In this document: positions 25,033 to 35,252 of the stretch, one piece after another
Layout of the letters: every line of letters begins with the position of its first letter
Numbering within the stretch: position 1 is the first letter of the stretch
Translations under genes and position numbers: made by a program
DNA from: Proteus mirabilis ATCC 29906
GTDB taxonomy: Bacteria; Pseudomonadota; Gammaproteobacteria; Enterobacterales; Enterobacteriaceae
Direction: 5' to 3'
Length of the DNA stretch: 64,000 nt
Assembly: GCF_000160755.1 (NCBI RefSeq)
Contig: NZ_GG668593.1
Span: 1 to 64,000 of the forward strand
The notes under the pieces: generated by a model
The model's input: only the letters and a program-made list of their open reading frames with translations
What the model was told of the DNA's origin: nothing
Database searches by the model: none

Positions 25033-26037
25033 ATGAGTCTAGATATTAACCAGTTAGTCTTGCACCAACTTATTAAGCGTGATGAGCAGACATTAGAAGT
25101 GGTACTTCGTGATTCACTCTTAGACATTGAGCCGGTTGTTCAAGAGATGGTCGAAGAGTTACATCGTGTTTATAGTGCAAAAAGTAAAGCCTATGGTTTA
25201 TTTAATGAAGAGAGCGAATTAGCTCAAGCATTACGTTTACAACGTCAAGGTGAAGAAGAATTTTTAGGTTTTTCTCGTGCAGCGACGGTTAGACTTAAAG
25301 ATGAGTTAGCGAAATACCCTTTTGCTGAAGGGGGAACGGTTCTTTTTTGTCATTATCGTTATCTCGCGGTGGAATATTTATTAATCGCTGTATTGAATAG
25401 CTGTAATAGCATGTGGGTCAATGACAGTCTTGATGTATCTTCAACACGCTATTTAGATATTCCTCATGCAGATATTATCGCTCGTATTGATTTAACTGAA
25501 TGGGAGACTTCACCCGATTCTTTACGTTATTTAACCTTCTTAAAAGGGCGTGTAGGACGCAAAGTTTCAGATTTCTTTATGGACTTTTTAGGGGCGCAAG
25601 AAGGTTTAAATACTAAAGTACAAAATAAAGGCTTATTACAAGCGGTTGATGACTTTTGCGAAGCATCAGACATGAATAAACAAGAGCGCCAAACTTGTCG
25701 TGAACAAGTCTACAGCTATTGTAATGAGCAATTGCAATCGGGTGAAGAGATTGCATTAACTGAACTTGCACAAGAGTTACCGCCATTAGGTGATCAAAAC
25801 TTTGCACAGTTTACAGAAGAAAAAGGGTATGAATTAGCGGAAACTTTTCCCGCAGATCGCAGTACATTACGCCAATTAATGAAGTATTCAGGAAGTGGTG
25901 GGGGGTTAACGGTTAATTTTGATGCGAAACTGTTGGGAGAAAGAATTTTTTGGGATCCTGCTACCGATACACTGACGATAAAAGGAACTCCACCTAATTT
26001 ACGCGACCAGTTACAGCGTAGAGTCTCAGAAAAATAG
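25033..26037 (+). CDS. yejK: YejK/NdpA, nucleoid-associated protein
   Basis: 334 residues. [22 protein letters not shown] at the N-terminus and [15 protein letters not shown] in the middle match the NdpA family. It associates with the nucleoid and in E. coli contacts topoisomerase IV. It is transcribed divergently from yejL-yejM, as in E. coli. GGAGGGCGCCC precedes the ATG. Confidence 0.94.
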   Translation: MSLDINQLVLHQLIKRDEQTLEVVLRDSLLDIEPVVQEMVEELHRVYSAKSKAYGLFNEESELAQALRLQRQGEEEFLGFSRAATVRLKDELAKYPFAEGGTVLFCHYRYLAVEYLLIAVLNSCNSMWVNDSLDVSSTRYLDIPHADIIARIDLTEWETSPDSLRYLTFLKGRVGRKVSDFFMDFLGAQEGLNTKVQNKGLLQAVDDFCEASDMNKQERQTCREQVYSYCNEQLQSGEEIALTELAQELPPLGDQNFAQFTEEKGYELAETFPADRSTLRQLMKYSGSGGGLTVNFDAKLLGERIFWDPATDTLTIKGTPPNLRDQLQRRVSEK

Positions 26038-26044
26038 GCAATAG

Positions 26045-26078
26045 ATAGAAACAAATAACGCCACATTAAGTGGCGTTA
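26045..26078 (-). terminator. terminator after rplY
   Basis: TAACGCCAC/GTGGCGTTA stem with a 5-base loop; the minus strand continues TTTGTTT, so it serves mainly rplY, with possible use by yejK. Confidence 0.65.
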
Positions 26079-26120
26079 CATGCTCGGCGTCCCGAAAAAT
26101 AAAGCTCGAAGGTTGGCTTA

Positions 26121-26405
26121 TTAAGCGCGCAGGAAGTCAATATGAGTAATTTTTGGCTTATACTCGTGACGTTGCACTGCTTTAACTTTAACTTTAGTTG
26201 CTTTACCATCGATAACGAGGTTAACGAAATCAGCGTAGAACTCAGATTTGTGTTCTTGGTTGATAACTTCGTTGTGATCTAAATCGATAGCGATTGGCTC
26301 TTCATTTCCGCCATAAACGATAGCTGGAAAACGGTTAGCCACACGCAGGCGGCGGCTCGCACCCTTACCCTGCTCTTTACGTACTGTTGCATTAATAGTT
26401 AACAT
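26121..26405 (-). CDS. rplY: 50S ribosomal protein L25
   Basis: 94 residues from the ATG at 26405; the upstream in-frame extension is not needed and the chosen start matches the E. coli length. [20 protein letters not shown] and [20 protein letters not shown] are diagnostic for the short L25, which binds 5S rRNA. It lies between yejK and radD as in E. coli. Confidence 0.97.
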   Translation of the reverse strand: MLTINATVRKEQGKGASRRLRVANRFPAIVYGGNEEPIAIDLDHNEVINQEHKSEFYADFVNLVIDGKATKVKVKAVQRHEYKPKITHIDFLRA

Positions 26406-26545
26406 CTTTTTTCTCTTATGAAAAAGAAAATACATACTTGTTACAGGCGACCCAGCAACAAGCTCGAGATTTGGTTTATCTAAAAACAGATAAAGCGGGG
26501 CGCATTTTAACGAAAAAGCACTCTAACAGCAAATATAAATCGACT

Positions 26546-28309
26546 TTAATATAAGGTATCTGCTTTACGAAAGCGTCCATGATAGTCAAATAACTTATTA
26601 CGAATTTGCCAAAAGCCATCTTTTTTATTTTTTTGTGCCACAATAAAATCAGGATAACGTAATAAATCAAACTGATTAATAATATCTTGAGCGTTATGCC
26701 ATACAAAAGGAACGCCAGGGGCGCGCTGGTGTTCGCGTAAAAACTTGAGTTCAAATACTTTACGTTGGGCAGGCGTTTTTAAACGAAATCGTTCTGAAAC
26801 AGAAGTACCTTCTTCATCATAATAGTTGATTTTAAGCCACTCACCTTTTTCATCTTGACCACTGAGTAATTGCATTCCTCCACAGCGAAGGATAAGGGCG
26901 CCTTTTAGCTTTAAAGCAGCTTTGAGCATATCATCAGGATCAACTAGGATTTCATTACAGTGCACACAACGCCGTGCGGCGATATCATTTTCTTCATTAC
27001 AGTGTGGGCATAATTTAAAACGAAAGCGATAATCACACTGTTTTTTTTGTCCTTGCTCATCAAGCTCCCAACCTTGGCAACGTCGCCCATAGTGCTCAAT
27101 AATATCGCCATCTGCATCAACTATGCCCCAGAAAGTGTTAGCGAATTGACAGAGAGGACAAAACACTTGTACCGGTTTGCTATTTGGATTGGGTTTTTTA
27201 CTACCCACTTCAGGAAGATAAAGGTCGTGAGGGTTACCTGCATAATCTAAGATTAAACATTCTGTTTTTCCTGCAAATAACCTTAATCCTCGTCCTACTA
27301 TTTGTTGATATAAACTGACGGACTCCGTTGGGCGTAAAATAGCAATTAAATCAACATGGGGCGCATCAAAGCCTGTGGTTAATACAGCAACATTAACCAT
27401 ATAACGTAGCTGTTGCTGTTTAAACTGTGAAATTAATGCGTCACGCTCAGAAGAGGGGGTCTCAGCACTGACTAACGCGGCTTGTCCTTGGGGTAATAAT
27501 GTGAAGATTTCTGTCGCATGTTCGACTGTTGCCGCAAATATCATCACACCACGGCGTTGTTCACCGTATTCAATTATCTGTGACACAATATGGGGTGTAA
27601 TACGCTGTTGTTTTTTTACTTCGCGATTGAGATCTTCTTGATTAAAAATACCATTTTGGCTAGTTCTAACTTGGCTAAAGTCATATTGCAAAATAGGCAT
27701 ATCTAAACGTGTTGGTGGGACTAAGAAATGGTGACTTATCATGTAGCGTAAAGGTAATTCATAAATACAGTCACGAAAAAAACAATTGTCATCTCCTTTT
27801 ACCATACCGTGATAGTGATATTGGTAAATCCAACCAGTCGGTAAACGATAAGGAGTAGCCGTTAATCCTAAGATGCGTAGTTGGGGGTTAATGGTTTGAA
27901 GTTGTTTGATCACTTGTTGGTATTGGCTATCTTCAGACAGACTAATACGGTGACATTCATCAATAATTAATAGAGAAAAAGCATGCTCAAACTGTGATAA
28001 GTTGCGTGCTACCGATTGCACACTGCCGAAAACAACCTTGCCTCGACTCTCTTTTTGCTGTAATCCGGCGGCATAAATATCCGCAGATAGACCATAGGCT
28101 TCATATTTGCTATGGTTCTGCTCTACTAATTCCTTTACATGTGCTAGAACCAATACCCGCCCACGTGCTCTTTTAGCAAGTTCGGCAATGACTAAGCTTT
28201 TTCCAGCACCGGTAGGTAATACAATAAGTGCTGGTGTTTTATGTTGGCGAAAATAAGTGATTGTCGCGTTAACCGCGTCAAGCTGATAAGGTCTAAGTGT
28301 AAAAGCCAT
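26546..28309 (-). CDS. radD: RadD (YejH), superfamily 2 DNA repair ATPase
   Basis: About 587 residues from the ATG at 28309; an ATG two codons earlier is equally possible. Walker A is [15 protein letters not shown] (about 33-47), Walker B DECH, motif [13 protein letters not shown], and motifs [16 protein letters not shown] and [10 protein letters not shown]. The C-terminal third carries four CxxC pairs ([17 protein letters not shown]) forming zinc-binding ribs. RadD works with RecA and SSB in recombination repair. Neighbours are as in E. coli. Confidence 0.95.
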   Translation of the reverse strand: MAFTLRPYQLDAVNATITYFRQHKTPALIVLPTGAGKSLVIAELAKRARGRVLVLAHVKELVEQNHSKYEAYGLSADIYAAGLQQKESRGKVVFGSVQSVARNLSQFEHAFSLLIIDECHRISLSEDSQYQQVIKQLQTINPQLRILGLTATPYRLPTGWIYQYHYHGMVKGDDNCFFRDCIYELPLRYMISHHFLVPPTRLDMPILQYDFSQVRTSQNGIFNQEDLNREVKKQQRITPHIVSQIIEYGEQRRGVMIFAATVEHATEIFTLLPQGQAALVSAETPSSERDALISQFKQQQLRYMVNVAVLTTGFDAPHVDLIAILRPTESVSLYQQIVGRGLRLFAGKTECLILDYAGNPHDLYLPEVGSKKPNPNSKPVQVFCPLCQFANTFWGIVDADGDIIEHYGRRCQGWELDEQGQKKQCDYRFRFKLCPHCNEENDIAARRCVHCNEILVDPDDMLKAALKLKGALILRCGGMQLLSGQDEKGEWLKINYYDEEGTSVSERFRLKTPAQRKVFELKFLREHQRAPGVPFVWHNAQDIINQFDLLRYPDFIVAQKNKKDGFWQIRNKLFDYHGRFRKADTLY

Positions 28310-28503
28310 AACCATACATCAAAAGCAAAACAGAGCACCAGCGTAGCACTTTTTAGCGATGAGTGCGAACAGAAAGACTGTAATTAAATACAGTGAAAGG
28401 CTAAATGATTTAAGGGTAAATTAATTAGTTGTTTTATTGTTAATATTCATTTTTAATAGATGCCTCATATCAGATGGTACTCTTCCATTTTTCAGAGAAA
28501 TTC

Positions 28504-29208
28504 ATGCGATTAGATAAATTTTTATCCCAGCAATTGGGGATTAGCCGTAATTTAGTAGCTCGTGAACTTAGAGCGGGGCTTGTGACTATAGATGGTGAAA
28601 TGGTAAAAACAGGTGCGACTAAAATCACACCTGAACAAGAAGTTGCTTATGATGGCAATGTGTTGACACAAATTTTAGGCCCGCGTTATTTTATGTTGAA
28701 CAAACCTATTGGTTATGTGTGTTCAACGGATGATCCTGTTAACCCCACCATTCTTTATTTTATTGATGAGCCACTAGCACATAAATTACATGCTGCGGGG
28801 CGTTTAGATATTGATACTACAGGGTTAGTGCTATTAACCGATAATGGTCAATGGTCTCATCGTATAACGGCACCTAAACATCACTGTGAAAAAACGTATG
28901 TCGTAACGTTGGAACAGCCTATTGCTACGGATGTTGCTGAGAAATTTAAAACAGGTGTCCAGTTAAATGGCGAAAAAGAATTGACTAAGCCTGCTACATT
29001 GGAAGTAATAACACCGACTGAGGTAAAACTGACCATCAGTGAAGGGAAGTACCATCAAGTTAAACGTATGTTTGCTGCGGTGGGTAATCATGTTGTCGCG
29101 TTACATCGAGAGCGTATCGGTGATATCACATTAGATGATGCTTTAGCGCCAGGAGAATACCGACCGCTAACAGAAGAAGAAATCAATAGCATTCATCTAC
29201 CTAAATAA
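28504..29208 (+). CDS. rsuA: 16S rRNA pseudouridine(516) synthase RsuA
   Basis: 234 residues from the ATG at 28504, which matches the family start MRLDKFLSQ; an upstream extension is not conserved. N-terminal S4 domain (1-60) and a catalytic domain with [17 protein letters not shown], the active-site Asp in RLDIDT. It isomerises U516 of 16S rRNA. It lies next to bcr as in E. coli. Confidence 0.95.
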   Translation: MRLDKFLSQQLGISRNLVARELRAGLVTIDGEMVKTGATKITPEQEVAYDGNVLTQILGPRYFMLNKPIGYVCSTDDPVNPTILYFIDEPLAHKLHAAGRLDIDTTGLVLLTDNGQWSHRITAPKHHCEKTYVVTLEQPIATDVAEKFKTGVQLNGEKELTKPATLEVITPTEVKLTISEGKYHQVKRMFAAVGNHVVALHRERIGDITLDDALAPGEYRPLTEEEINSIHLPK

Positions 29209-29243
29209 TAATTATATTTTGTCGTTTTTTGGAGTTTAACTGC

Positions 29244-30428
29244 GTGCAAGAGCAACGTCCGTCGTACTTTAGCCTCATTTTAATATTGGGACTTATTTCC
29301 ATGCTTATGCCACTGGCTATCGATATGTATCTGCCAAGTTTACCTACTATAGCACGGGATTTTGGCGTGCCTGGTGGCCAAGTTCAGATGACATTAAGTA
29401 GCTATATCTTTGGTTTTGCTATTGGACAAATGGTCTATGGGCCGATGGCAGATAGTCTAGGGCGTAAACCGGTTATTCTAGGTGGTGTGATTGTTTTTGC
29501 ATTAGCATCGAGCGCTTGTGCATTATCTGACTCGATCGATATGCTAATTGGTATGCGTTTTCTACATGGATTTGCTGCCGCCGCTGCAAGTGTTGTCATT
29601 AATGCTTTAATGCGGGATATGTTTTCAAGAGATGAGTTCTCAAGAAGCATGTCATTTGTTGCATTAGTCATGACGATTGCTCCATTATTAGCGCCATTAC
29701 TTGGTGCTTGGGTGATGAACTGGTTCTCATGGCATGCTATTTTTTGGAGTATTGCTATTGCGGCGATCATTGCTGCTGCATTAATTGCGCTCTATATACC
29801 GGAAACTTTGCCCAAACAGCACCGCCAACGCTTTAGCCTACGAGTGACATTTAGTCAATTTATTAGCTTATTTAGAGCACGTCGAGTACTTTGCTATATT
29901 CTGGCATCGGGATTTTCTTTTGCAGGGATGTTTTCATTTTTAAGTGCAGGGCCTTTTGTTTATATCGAACTACATGGTATTCCATTCGACCAATTTGGCT
30001 TGTACTTTGGTTTTAATATTATTTTCTTGATTGTCATGACCAGTATCAATGGGCGCTATGTGCGCCGATTTGGTGCACTGAATATGTTACGTTTTGGGTT
30101 AACTGTGCAGTTTTTAATGGGCATATTCTTAATATTGGTGGTCGCCCTTAATTTACATTTTTACTTCCTTGTTGTGGGAGTGGCTATGTATGTTGGTGGG
30201 ATAGCCATGATAACCTCAAATGCGATGGCCGTTATTCTTGAAGACTATCCACATATGGCGGGTACGGTATCTTCTTTAGCCGGTACTATCCGTTTTGGTG
30301 TGGGGGCTTTAGTTGGAACCGCTATTGCAATGTTACCCGCTAAAACTGAGTGGCCGATGGTGAGTTCGATGGCATTTTGTGTTATCTGTGCCATGAGTTT
30401 CTTGTTACTTGCTCGTCGTTATAAATAA
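29244..30428 (+). CDS. bcr: Bcr, bicyclomycin/multidrug efflux transporter (MFS, DHA1)
   Basis: 394 residues from the GTG at 29244 (GGAG 10 bases upstream); a TTG five codons earlier is possible. Twelve transmembrane helices. DHA1 signatures: [16 protein letters not shown] in helix 1, [17 protein letters not shown] in loop 2-3 (motif A), and [11 protein letters not shown] in helix 5 (motif C). Bcr exports bicyclomycin, sulphonamides and some dipeptides. It follows rsuA by 35 bases. Confidence 0.92.
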   Translation: MQEQRPSYFSLILILGLISMLMPLAIDMYLPSLPTIARDFGVPGGQVQMTLSSYIFGFAIGQMVYGPMADSLGRKPVILGGVIVFALASSACALSDSIDMLIGMRFLHGFAAAAASVVINALMRDMFSRDEFSRSMSFVALVMTIAPLLAPLLGAWVMNWFSWHAIFWSIAIAAIIAAALIALYIPETLPKQHRQRFSLRVTFSQFISLFRARRVLCYILASGFSFAGMFSFLSAGPFVYIELHGIPFDQFGLYFGFNIIFLIVMTSINGRYVRRFGALNMLRFGLTVQFLMGIFLILVVALNLHFYFLVVGVAMYVGGIAMITSNAMAVILEDYPHMAGTVSSLAGTIRFGVGALVGTAIAMLPAKTEWPMVSSMAFCVICAMSFLLLARRYK

Positions 30429-30436
30429 GAATATCA

Positions 30437-30470
30437 CGCTATAAATACACTGTGTTTATAGCGTTTTCCT
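30437..30470 (+). terminator. terminator after bcr
   Basis: CGCTATAAA/TTTATAGCG stem (inner ACAC/GTGT) followed by TTTTCCTTTC. Confidence 0.85.
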
Positions 30471-30943
30471 TTCTATTTATCTTTAAAATGTCATTATCGC
30501 CACGTTTTTCACTAAATTTTTCTCTAAATTCTTTCCCTTCAATGTAACTTATTTGATTTGTATCAACACTTAATGTTGTGTTTTTGTTAAATTAACTAGG
30601 GTTTATTTTAATAATCATCTACTATTGTTTTAGTAATATGAAATATCATGATAAAAATTGATAGATTGTTTTACTTAAATGCGTAAAATTTTATGCAATT
30701 ATTTTATATAGTTGATAAAATGTTAAATAAATGAAAGAATAATTGAAAAGAGTAATCAGGGCTGATAGGAAGGTTGATAAAGGTTAAGCGAAATAAATAG
30801 CTTAAAATACCTCTCTTTTTGTAAGATTATTGTAACGTTCATGCTTTATTTTTAACAATATTTTAATATGTGTGTGAGCAAGTCAGTTCAAACTCGTATT
30901 GATGATGTATTAAATTAACGTGTTGATGAAACAGGATTGATTT
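30471..30943. other. intergenic before yejG
   Basis: About 470 AT-rich bases upstream of yejG. No gene-like frame with a ribosome-binding site; I see only possible promoter-like TTGTAA and TATTAAA strings. Confidence 0.35.
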
Positions 30944-31291
30944 GTGGAAAATGTTCAACTTTCGGTGGTTCATAAGCTGCCGCTGAGTTATCGGTGGCTA
31001 GCAGGCTTTACAGGAACAAGGGTAGAAATTCTACCTGAGAATGATGCTAGTAGACAAAATACCTTGATTGGCTTAAAACTGCTAAGTCATGATGGTATGA
31101 CTTTAGATGAGGCAATACAGAACTTACAAAAGTATCTGAATAATCTCAATATTGAAAATGTGATTATTGAGTGGGATGGCGTACCTTGTTTATTTTTACA
31201 TAGTGATGATGAGTGCGCAGCACTTTGTTGCTTAAAAAATGCTGGGGTTGCAATTGCTGAGCCATTTCCAACAGACTACTCTTATCTGTAG
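30944..31291 (+). CDS. yejG: YejG family protein
   Basis: 115 residues, GTG start. LSVVHKLPLSYRWLAGFTG at the N-terminus and CCLKNAGVAIAEPF at the C-terminus match E. coli YejG. In E. coli it has been linked to aminoglycoside sensitivity, but its function is not settled. The position between bcr and mepS agrees with E. coli. Confidence 0.9.
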   Translation: MENVQLSVVHKLPLSYRWLAGFTGTRVEILPENDASRQNTLIGLKLLSHDGMTLDEAIQNLQKYLNNLNIENVIIEWDGVPCLFLHSDDECAALCCLKNAGVAIAEPFPTDYSYL

Positions 31292-31412
31292 TTCTTTTTT
31301 GTTCTTAATGGGTATTTCTCTACGACATATGCACAATCTATTGCTATGTACTTAGATAAAAATACTCACTAACGATGGCTATATGGCTCTGTTATGCAAG
31401 AAAAAACAACAT

Positions 31413-31450
31413 AAAAAAGCCCCATACTCAATAAGTATTGGGGCTTTTTT
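31413..31450. terminator. bidirectional terminator yejG/mepS
   Basis: AAAAAAGCCCCATACT/AGTATTGGGGCTTTTTT between convergent genes. Confidence 0.9.
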
Positions 31451-31476
31451 ATTGCGATAAGATATAAGGGAAAATT

Positions 31477-32091
31477 TTATCTTAATGACGCTTGAGAATA
31501 GTTATCAGCAAGACTTGTTGTTGTATTATTATCAATGATCCGACGCGCTGTATAGAAACGGTTTTTCCAATAGACATTGGACATTTCAGAAACGATAACA
31601 CCACTACTGGTTGACGCGTGAACAAACTTATCATTACCGATATAAATACCAATATGGCGCATAGTGCGACCAGTCTTAAACAGTACTAAGTCACCCGCTT
31701 TTAAGGTTGAACGATTAACTTTGGTACCAGCAAATTGCTGATCGGAGGTTGAACGAGGTAATTCGACACCAAATTGATCACGAAAAGTTCTTTGGACAAA
31801 AGCGGAACAATCAATACCACTTTTTGTATTGCCACCTAAGCGGTATGCAACACCTTTCCAGTCTGCATATTGGTCAAGTATCTTAGATTTTATATCGAGA
31901 TTCTTCACCAATGATTCAAATTCATCTTGAGATGCTTGGGAAATAGATGTGCTTGAAGATTTATTAAGTGGGGCAGTTGTTGAATTAGCTAAGCGTGAAG
32001 ACGCGTTTTGTGAACTACAGGCTGATAACGTAGCTACGACAATAAACGCCGGTATGAGCTTAAGCATTCTCATAAACGGTTTATTTCTCAT
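31477..32091 (-). CDS. mepS: MepS (Spr), murein DD-endopeptidase lipoprotein
   Basis: 204 residues. Lipoprotein signal with lipobox LSAC (about residue 25). The C-terminal NlpC/P60 domain has the catalytic Cys in [12 protein letters not shown], His in MRHIGIYIG and third polar residue His in KFVHAST. MepS cleaves D-Ala-meso-DAP cross-links to allow cell-wall growth and is controlled by NlpI-Prc proteolysis in E. coli. lpxT lies upstream on the same strand, as in E. coli. Confidence 0.95.
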   Translation of the reverse strand: MRNKPFMRMLKLIPAFIVVATLSACSSQNASSRLANSTTAPLNKSSSTSISQASQDEFESLVKNLDIKSKILDQYADWKGVAYRLGGNTKSGIDCSAFVQRTFRDQFGVELPRSTSDQQFAGTKVNRSTLKAGDLVLFKTGRTMRHIGIYIGNDKFVHASTSSGVIVSEMSNVYWKNRFYTARRIIDNNTTTSLADNYSQASLR

Positions 32092-32381
32092 TGTGACAGA
32101 TTTCCCTTACATCCTTATGTGCCAGATGAGCACATGAATATTCACCAAATAACCAGAGAATATAGTGTAATTTAACTCTGGCAACCCTATTTCGCGAAAA
32201 ACGTGCTCTAAAGCACGTAAATATCCACATTAAACAATAAATAATGTGGAAACGTAAAAAGTTTACATAAAGAAAAGTCAAATGGCGAGAGGAAAGAGGC
32301 TTAATTTACAAAACATTAGATAATAAAGAACACATACTAAAAATGATTATCTTTTTGTTATAAAACTATCCTTTTACAGAT
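32092..32381. other. mepS upstream region
   Basis: About 290 bases between lpxT and mepS on one strand, holding the mepS promoter. A minus-strand frame over 32081-32281 overlaps mepS and has no ribosome-binding site; no gene is claimed. Confidence 0.35.
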
Positions 32382-32415
32382 AAAAAATAAGCGCTCAGTA
32401 GGGCGCTTATTTTTA
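32382..32415 (-). terminator. terminator after lpxT
   Basis: AATAAGCGC/GCGCTTATT stem with T-rich flank on both strands. Confidence 0.85.
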
Positions 32416-32439
32416 CTTTTACTTATTTTTTATACTTAA

Positions 32440-33162
32440 TTAGCTAAATGCTTTTTTGCCTTTAAAAGGGAGATGTTCATCTAGCCAATGAATGATGATA
32501 TCGGATGCAGGGGTTATTAATAACCAGCTTGTTGTGACTAAAGTGAGCGAGATAGAGCCAACTAAGATATCAGAAGCCCAATGTGCGCCAGCCATAACAC
32601 GAGGTAATGAAAAAATTACCGTAATCAAAAGGGCACATAAAAAAGAGCGAAATGAAAGATAACGTAATATAAAGCTACAAAAGATCAGTAGCATCAAACC
32701 ATGATCGCCAGGAAAGCTATCACCTGATGCATCTTTAGTCGGTATTCCTGTCACTACACCTACGCGGTGCACATCGTGAAAATGAAGTGTTGGGCTAGGT
32801 CTTTCGATAGGAATATTTTGTCCAATCTGATTAATTACGATTGCACTTAGCACCATGACTATTCCCACAATAATGAGATGGCGTTTGCCCTGATAATCTT
32901 TCTGACGAAAGGTATGGTAATACAACCCTCCCATCGCCAGCAGAATAATCACATCGAATGCTCGATTATTGACATAAGCCACAAACATAGCAAAAGAAGA
33001 GTCTGGCAATAGTTGCCGATTAAAAAAATAAAAGATATGTGTATCTATTGAAAGCCAAAAGCCATGTTGTGCGGGAAGATACCAAGATAAAAAAAGAGTC
33101 AATCCAACCAAATTTAACAGCAAGATAAGAGACAATTTTTGTTTAGCAGTAGAAAGTTTCAT
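32440..33162 (-). CDS. lpxT: LpxT, lipid A 1-phosphate phosphotransferase (PAP2)
   Basis: 240 residues, six membrane helices. PAP2 motifs: RPSPTLHF (motif 1, shortened as in LpxT), DSFPGDHGLML (motif 2) and RVMAGAHWASDILVG (motif 3 with the catalytic His and Asp). LpxT moves a phosphate from undecaprenyl pyrophosphate to lipid A at the periplasmic face. Sequence and position next to mepS match E. coli LpxT (YeiU). A strong CRP-type site lies 27 bases upstream. Confidence 0.9.
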   Translation of the reverse strand: MKLSTAKQKLSLILLLNLVGLTLFLSWYLPAQHGFWLSIDTHIFYFFNRQLLPDSSFAMFVAYVNNRAFDVIILLAMGGLYYHTFRQKDYQGKRHLIIVGIVMVLSAIVINQIGQNIPIERPSPTLHFHDVHRVGVVTGIPTKDASGDSFPGDHGLMLLIFCSFILRYLSFRSFLCALLITVIFSLPRVMAGAHWASDILVGSISLTLVTTSWLLITPASDIIIHWLDEHLPFKGKKAFS

Positions 33163-33188
33163 AAGGATAATTAAAAAATTCGTTGATT

Positions 33189-33210
33189 AATTGTGATCTA
33201 AATCACAAAT
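33189..33210. promoter_or_regulatory. CRP binding site between lpxT and the pilin-like pair
   Basis: AATTGTGATCTAAATCACAAAT matches the ideal CRP site AAATGTGATCTAGATCACATTT at nearly all positions, with a perfect TGTGA-N6-TCACA core. It is centred about 37 bases before the lpxT start and about 310 before the pilin-like gene. Which of the two it controls is not certain. Confidence 0.8.
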
Positions 33211-33508
33211 ATTCCAAGTTTATGGCAGGGACTATAGCCAAAATAAAAAAAAATATCTTTGCAATTAATTGCTAAGGCAAATGTTATCTTTTTGTTTCAG
33301 GCTTGTTAGCTTCTCTTATCTTGATATAAGTCAAATATAGAATATTTTTTATTGATAGTCTTAATTTGAGTATTTTATAATTTCTTTCTAAACTTTAATC
33401 AAAGATAAAAGTTAAATAAATAAAGTTACTAGCCGATATTAGTTATTAGTTTAATAGCATATTGGCTCGTGGACATTCTGTACTTAAATAAATGAGAGGA
33501 GGTTTATT
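33211..33508. other. upstream region of the first pilin-like gene
   Basis: About 300 AT-rich bases with no gene; it must hold the promoter of the 33509 gene. Confidence 0.3.
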
Positions 33509-33820
33509 TTGAAAAAGATACCGATAGTTTTAGCATGTCTAGGTCTATTATTAACGGCACCTAGTTTAGCACGTGAAAGTAAAGTGTTAGGTTCAACAAC
33601 AATTACTTTTGTTGGTGCTATTGTCGAAGGCGGATGTTTTGCATCATCAGAAGAAAATACTGTTAAAACAAGTTGTTGGAATGGTAAGGAGATGAAAGAC
33701 TTCCAATATAAACTAGATGCTAATCAGCAGTTTAACTCGCAATTAATTAATAATAAAGGTTTTATGGATATCGAATGGATTAACGATCATCTAGCAGTAA
33801 TGAATATTGTTTATAATTAG
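33509..33820 (+). CDS. short pilin-like periplasmic protein, copy 1
   Basis: 103 residues, TTG start behind an excellent GAGAGGAGG (a GTG/ATG is not available in frame). Signal peptide of about 21 residues (LLLTAPSLA). The mature part opens with TITFVGAIVEGGCF, the strand-A pattern of type 1 pilins (x-x-F-x-G-x-I-V-x-x-x-C), has a second Cys in TSCWNG and ends in MNIVYN, like the penultimate-Tyr terminal strand of pilins. At about 80 mature residues it is half the length of a fimbrial subunit, and no chaperone or usher is nearby. Confidence 0.6.
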   Translation: MKKIPIVLACLGLLLTAPSLARESKVLGSTTITFVGAIVEGGCFASSEENTVKTSCWNGKEMKDFQYKLDANQQFNSQLINNKGFMDIEWINDHLAVMNIVYN

Positions 33821-34084
33821 TTAATTAATACTAATAATAAAATAAATTGTGTTAATTAAATAGAAAGTTGATGTTTAAATAATTAGGTTATTAAAGTTAT
33901 GAATATTTGACTTAAGCTTAAATCAACGTTGATTTTTTATTTATAAATAAAAACCACTCATATTTGATAGACATCAAACATTCTTATTGTGTCTATATGA
34001 ATGTCATATTTTATTGCTATGATAAAAGTATGTCGAGTAGGCGTGATCCTCATACCTACTGCGCAAACAAGAAGTGAGGTCGTT

Positions 34085-34411
34085 ATGAAAAAATATCTGA
34101 CCATTTTATGCAGTCTTCTCGTTTCCAGTTCGATATCATTTGCTTGGGCGTCAACAGCACAGCAAACCACAGGACAGATTTATGTACGAGGAGCAATTGT
34201 TGATCCAGCTTGTGAAATTAATTTCACACTCGATCAAGCTGAGTACCAATGTTACAAAAATAACAAAGTCTTTACATCAACCCAGTCTATTTTCCCTACC
34301 TCTTTTGAACAATCATCATCAATTATACTGCCTCAAAATATGGGGAAAGCTGAAATCCGTTGGATGGATGGCGCTGAAAAAAATGGATTGATTAATGTGC
34401 AATATTTTTAA
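34085..34411 (+). CDS. short pilin-like periplasmic protein, copy 2
   Basis: 108 residues from the ATG at 34085 with GTGAGG upstream; a longer frame to 34001 lacks a site. Signal peptide ends SFAWA. QIYVRGAIVDPACEI carries the same pilin strand pattern and first Cys as copy 1, the second Cys is in YQCYKNN, and the C-terminus GLINVQYF mirrors copy 1. The two genes are clear diverged paralogues 264 bases apart. Role unknown: a miniature pilin, a cap, or a self-standing periplasmic binding protein. Confidence 0.65.
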   Translation: MKKYLTILCSLLVSSSISFAWASTAQQTTGQIYVRGAIVDPACEINFTLDQAEYQCYKNNKVFTSTQSIFPTSFEQSSSIILPQNMGKAEIRWMDGAEKNGLINVQYF

Positions 34412-34545
34412 TTGTGTATTGACAGGGAATGATTAGGTAAACAAGTCAAATAATCGTTGTCACAGTGGGTTTCTTACGATTATCTGACCTATTTAGCATC
34501 ACATCAGTAAAATATTACTTTGTGAGGGAGGTTTTTGGCGGTTAA

Positions 34546-35118
34546 TTAATCAGCACGCCCCATATAGCGACGTTCAGCAATATGAATACGGATTTTATCC
34601 CCTGTAGAAAGATATTCAGGGACTTGAATGACTAATCCAGTAGGTAGAGTCGCAGGCTTAGTACGAGCGCTCGCTGACGCGCCTTTAATGCCCGGTACTG
34701 TTTCGATAATTTTCATATCAACAGTTTGCGGTAACTCTAAAGCTAAAACTTGTCCATCCATAGTTAAGACCTGCATTCCAGCTAAGCCTTCTTCTGGAAT
34801 AAACAGCAGCTCTTCTTCAATCTGATCTTTTTTGAAGGTGTAAGGTGTATAATCTTCATTGTCCATAAAGACATATTCATCACCATCGATATACGAGAAA
34901 CTGACTGCACGGCGTGTTAAGTTGATAGTATCGAGGATATCATCCCCTTTAAAACGTTCTTCTACTTTTTGGCCTGTACGAATATCAGTAAAGCGCATTT
35001 TATACAAAGTACTTGCACCGCGAGCACTTGGCGCTTGGATGTCGATATCTTTTACCAATAATAATTTATTGTTATAACTGATAGCCATACCGCGCTTAAT
35101 TTCATTAGCTTTTGCCAT
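34546..35118 (-). CDS. yeiP: elongation factor P-like protein YeiP (EfpL)
   Basis: 190 residues from the ATG at 35118 (AAGG upstream), the E. coli YeiP length. Three OB/KOW-type beta domains; the N-terminal [20 protein letters not shown] has, at the tip where EF-P carries its modified Lys, the unmodified APSARGAST loop with Arg, as in YeiP. It relieves ribosome stalling at proline-rich and some other motifs. Confidence 0.95.
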   Translation of the reverse strand: MAKANEIKRGMAISYNNKLLLVKDIDIQAPSARGASTLYKMRFTDIRTGQKVEERFKGDDILDTINLTRRAVSFSYIDGDEYVFMDNEDYTPYTFKKDQIEEELLFIPEEGLAGMQVLTMDGQVLALELPQTVDMKIIETVPGIKGASASARTKPATLPTGLVIQVPEYLSTGDKIRIHIAERRYMGRAD

Positions 35119-35252
35119 AGGTAACCTTCTATAAATAGCATTGACGATAATGGCGACAAAATTACTCGTAGTACTGAAACTTGGCAAGTATTTCGCAATA
35201 TTTTTTTGGCAGAAGAAGGTTCAAGCCAGCATATTGCTGGCTTGACGGAAGA

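Noticed and set aside
26476-26754. 92-codon minus-strand frame inside radD
   Set aside because: Out-of-frame shadow of the RadD C-terminus, no translation signal.
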